Shown piece after piece: positions 19,900 through 20,861 of a DNA stretch of 20,861 nucleotides; within the stretch, counting starts at the first letter, position 1, and every line of letters starts with the position of its first letter. Both the position numbers and the translations under genes were made by a program. This stretch comes from CAWULT01 sp963923455 (GTDB lineage: Bacteria > Acidobacteriota > Vicinamibacteria > Vicinamibacterales > UBA2999): positions 1-20,861 of the forward strand of contig CAWULT010000080.1 of NCBI GenBank assembly GCA_963923455.1, written 5' to 3'. Below the pieces are notes generated by a model that was not told the DNA's origin, did no database searches, and was given only the letters and a program-made list of their open reading frames with translations.

Positions 19900-20861
19900 G
19901 GCGGCGCTCTTCACGATCGCCCTCGCGCTGGCGCTTGCCTCACCGGCATGGGCGCAGTCCGTCCGGATCGCGTTCCTCTACTCCGACGGCAATCTGCCGG
20001 CGACGCTCAAGGCCTACAAGACGGTTCTCGAGGAGCGGCCCGATCTCAAGGGCAAGGTGACGCTGTCGTTCCTGACCGAGTCGATGTACGCCGACGCCAG
20101 GGTCGACGAGCTCACCTCGGCCAACGTGCTCGCGCTCGACACGATGAACCAGCAGATGCTGGACCGGTTCAACCAGCAGCATCAGGTCGACCTCATCGCC
20201 AGCGTCCGGCGCCGCGGGCCCGTGTTCGCCATCGGCGAAAGCCTGCTGCCGCGCGAGCGCTACACCAGCCAGGGCGCGGTGTTCGACGAGACGGCCCGCG
20301 CCTTCTGGACGCACGGCGGGTTCAACAACCAGGTCGGGCTGCTGAAGTACCTGCTGACCCGGGCGGGCGTGACGGGCCTGACGGTCCCCAGGCCCGAGCC
20401 GAGCCTCGACTTCGGCTACTACTACCCGGACGGCGCCAGCGGCCGCGTGTTCGCCACCTGGGACGAACTGGCCGCCTGGAAGCAGGCGCACGGCAAGACG
20501 AGGCCCGGCGCGCCGCGCGTGGCGCTCGGCTTCTACAAGTCGTCGTACTACACCGGCGAGACGGAGCTGCTCGACGCGATCATCGCCGACATCGAACGGC
20601 GGGGCGCCGAGGCCGTGCCGTTCTTCGGGTATCCGGACGCCGCCGCGGCGTCGCGGCTGCTCGTCGACCCGGCGGGCAGGCCCCGCGCCGACGTCGCGCT
20701 GGCGCTGCTGTTCCGCTTCGCGGGCCCCGAGGCCTCGCCCCTGCTCGAGAAGCTCGACATCCCCGTCATCAACCTGATCAGCCTCTACGGCCGCACCGAG
20801 CAGGAGTGGCGCGGCTCGACGACGGGCCTGTCGTTCTTCGAGGGCACGTTCCAGGTCGCCG
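19883..20861 (+). CDS. CobN/HmuS-like chelatase subunit with signal peptide (3' truncated by window edge)
   Basis: 326 codons are visible before the window ends. The N-terminus has a clean Sec signal: basic MRRAGR, hydrophobic 8-20, cleavage likely after AWA (A24). The CobN/Mg-chelatase large-subunit pattern follows: SVRIAFLYSDGN, FWTHGGFNNQVGLLKYL (141-157), RVALGFYKSSYYTG and IPVINLISLYGRTEQEWR (293-310). Full-length members are about 1200-1400 residues. Cytoplasmic cobaltochelatase CobN lacks a signal, so this is probably the envelope-located type, like HmuS of Porphyromonas/Bacteroides, for which iron removal from heme has been proposed. The ATG at 19883 has GGAGGGCGAGG upstream. The missing C-terminal half may hold the catalytic residues. 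Confidence 0.88.
   Translation, partial: MRRAGRAALFTIALALALASPAWAQSVRIAFLYSDGNLPATLKAYKTVLEERPDLKGKVTLSFLTESMYADARVDELTSANVLALDTMNQQMLDRFNQQHQVDLIASVRRRGPVFAIGESLLPRERYTSQGAVFDETARAFWTHGGFNNQVGLLKYLLTRAGVTGLTVPRPEPSLDFGYYYPDGASGRVFATWDELAAWKQAHGKTRPGAPRVALGFYKSSYYTGETELLDAIIADIERRGAEAVPFFGYPDAAAASRLLVDPAGRPRADVALALLFRFAGPEASPLLEKLDIPVINLISLYGRTEQEWRGSTTGLSFFEGTFQVA

Noticed and set aside
1..20861. CRISPR array, insertion sequence, prophage or integron features
   Set aside because: No array of regularly spaced repeats, no transposase or integrase motif, and no terminal inverted repeats were seen. The only exact repeat pair noted is the 14-mer at 6992 and 7198.

Overview
This is a 20.9 kb, very GC-rich, densely coded bacterial chromosome segment. 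It holds 21 protein genes and one tRNA gene. Both end genes run off the window. Many genes start with GTG, and few have a clear Shine-Dalgarno sequence. The set suggests an Acidobacteriota genome, probably Vicinamibacteria-like: a secreted 404-residue protein of a type I associate with that phylum, a DUF6526 protein, a small NTGTFA-type lipoprotein, bactofilin and bacilliredoxin. This taxonomic call is inference. I see no plasmid, phage, IS or CRISPR signature, so most of the window reads as ordinary core chromosome.

Layout. 1-1761 (+): 5'-truncated gamma-glutamyltransferase. 1777-6986 (-): TraB/GumN protein, a secreted 404-residue unknown, a FabB-type ketoacyl synthase, a 72-residue membrane protein, a DUF6526 protein and a PPK2 polyphosphate kinase. 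A 208 bp divergent region with an exact 14 bp direct repeat separates PPK2 from a flavin monooxygenase (7195-8850, +). Then come a small lipoprotein (-), tRNA-Leu(CAA) (-), and a tight + strand unit of bactofilin, lipoprotein and bacilliredoxin (9766-10916). A - strand unit follows (HI0933-type flavoprotein plus methyltransferase, and a small Cys protein). The next + strand unit has ispG between two small unknowns (13076-14788). A type II NADH dehydrogenase (-) and a cytoplasmic molybdopterin oxidoreductase (+) diverge from one 98 bp region.

The most interesting system is at the right edge (18309-20861). Four + strand genes are nearly overlapping: a multi-span membrane protein, a MotA/TolQ/ExbB proton-channel protein, a DUF2149 protein with an ExbD-like transmembrane Asp, and the first 326 codons of a CobN-like chelatase subunit with a signal peptide. 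The composition resembles the hmuSTUV part of the Porphyromonas/Bacteroides heme locus. It suggests a proton-motive-force-driven, envelope-located tetrapyrrole or metal handling machine. An AT-rich perfect inverted repeat lies just upstream of it.

A second theme is transcriptional. A -10-like hexamer (TAYACT, more loosely TAnnnT) sits only 4-9 nt before several start codons, which suggests leaderless transcripts. A palindromic version (9730-9739) lies between tRNA-Leu and bactofilin and could serve both strands.
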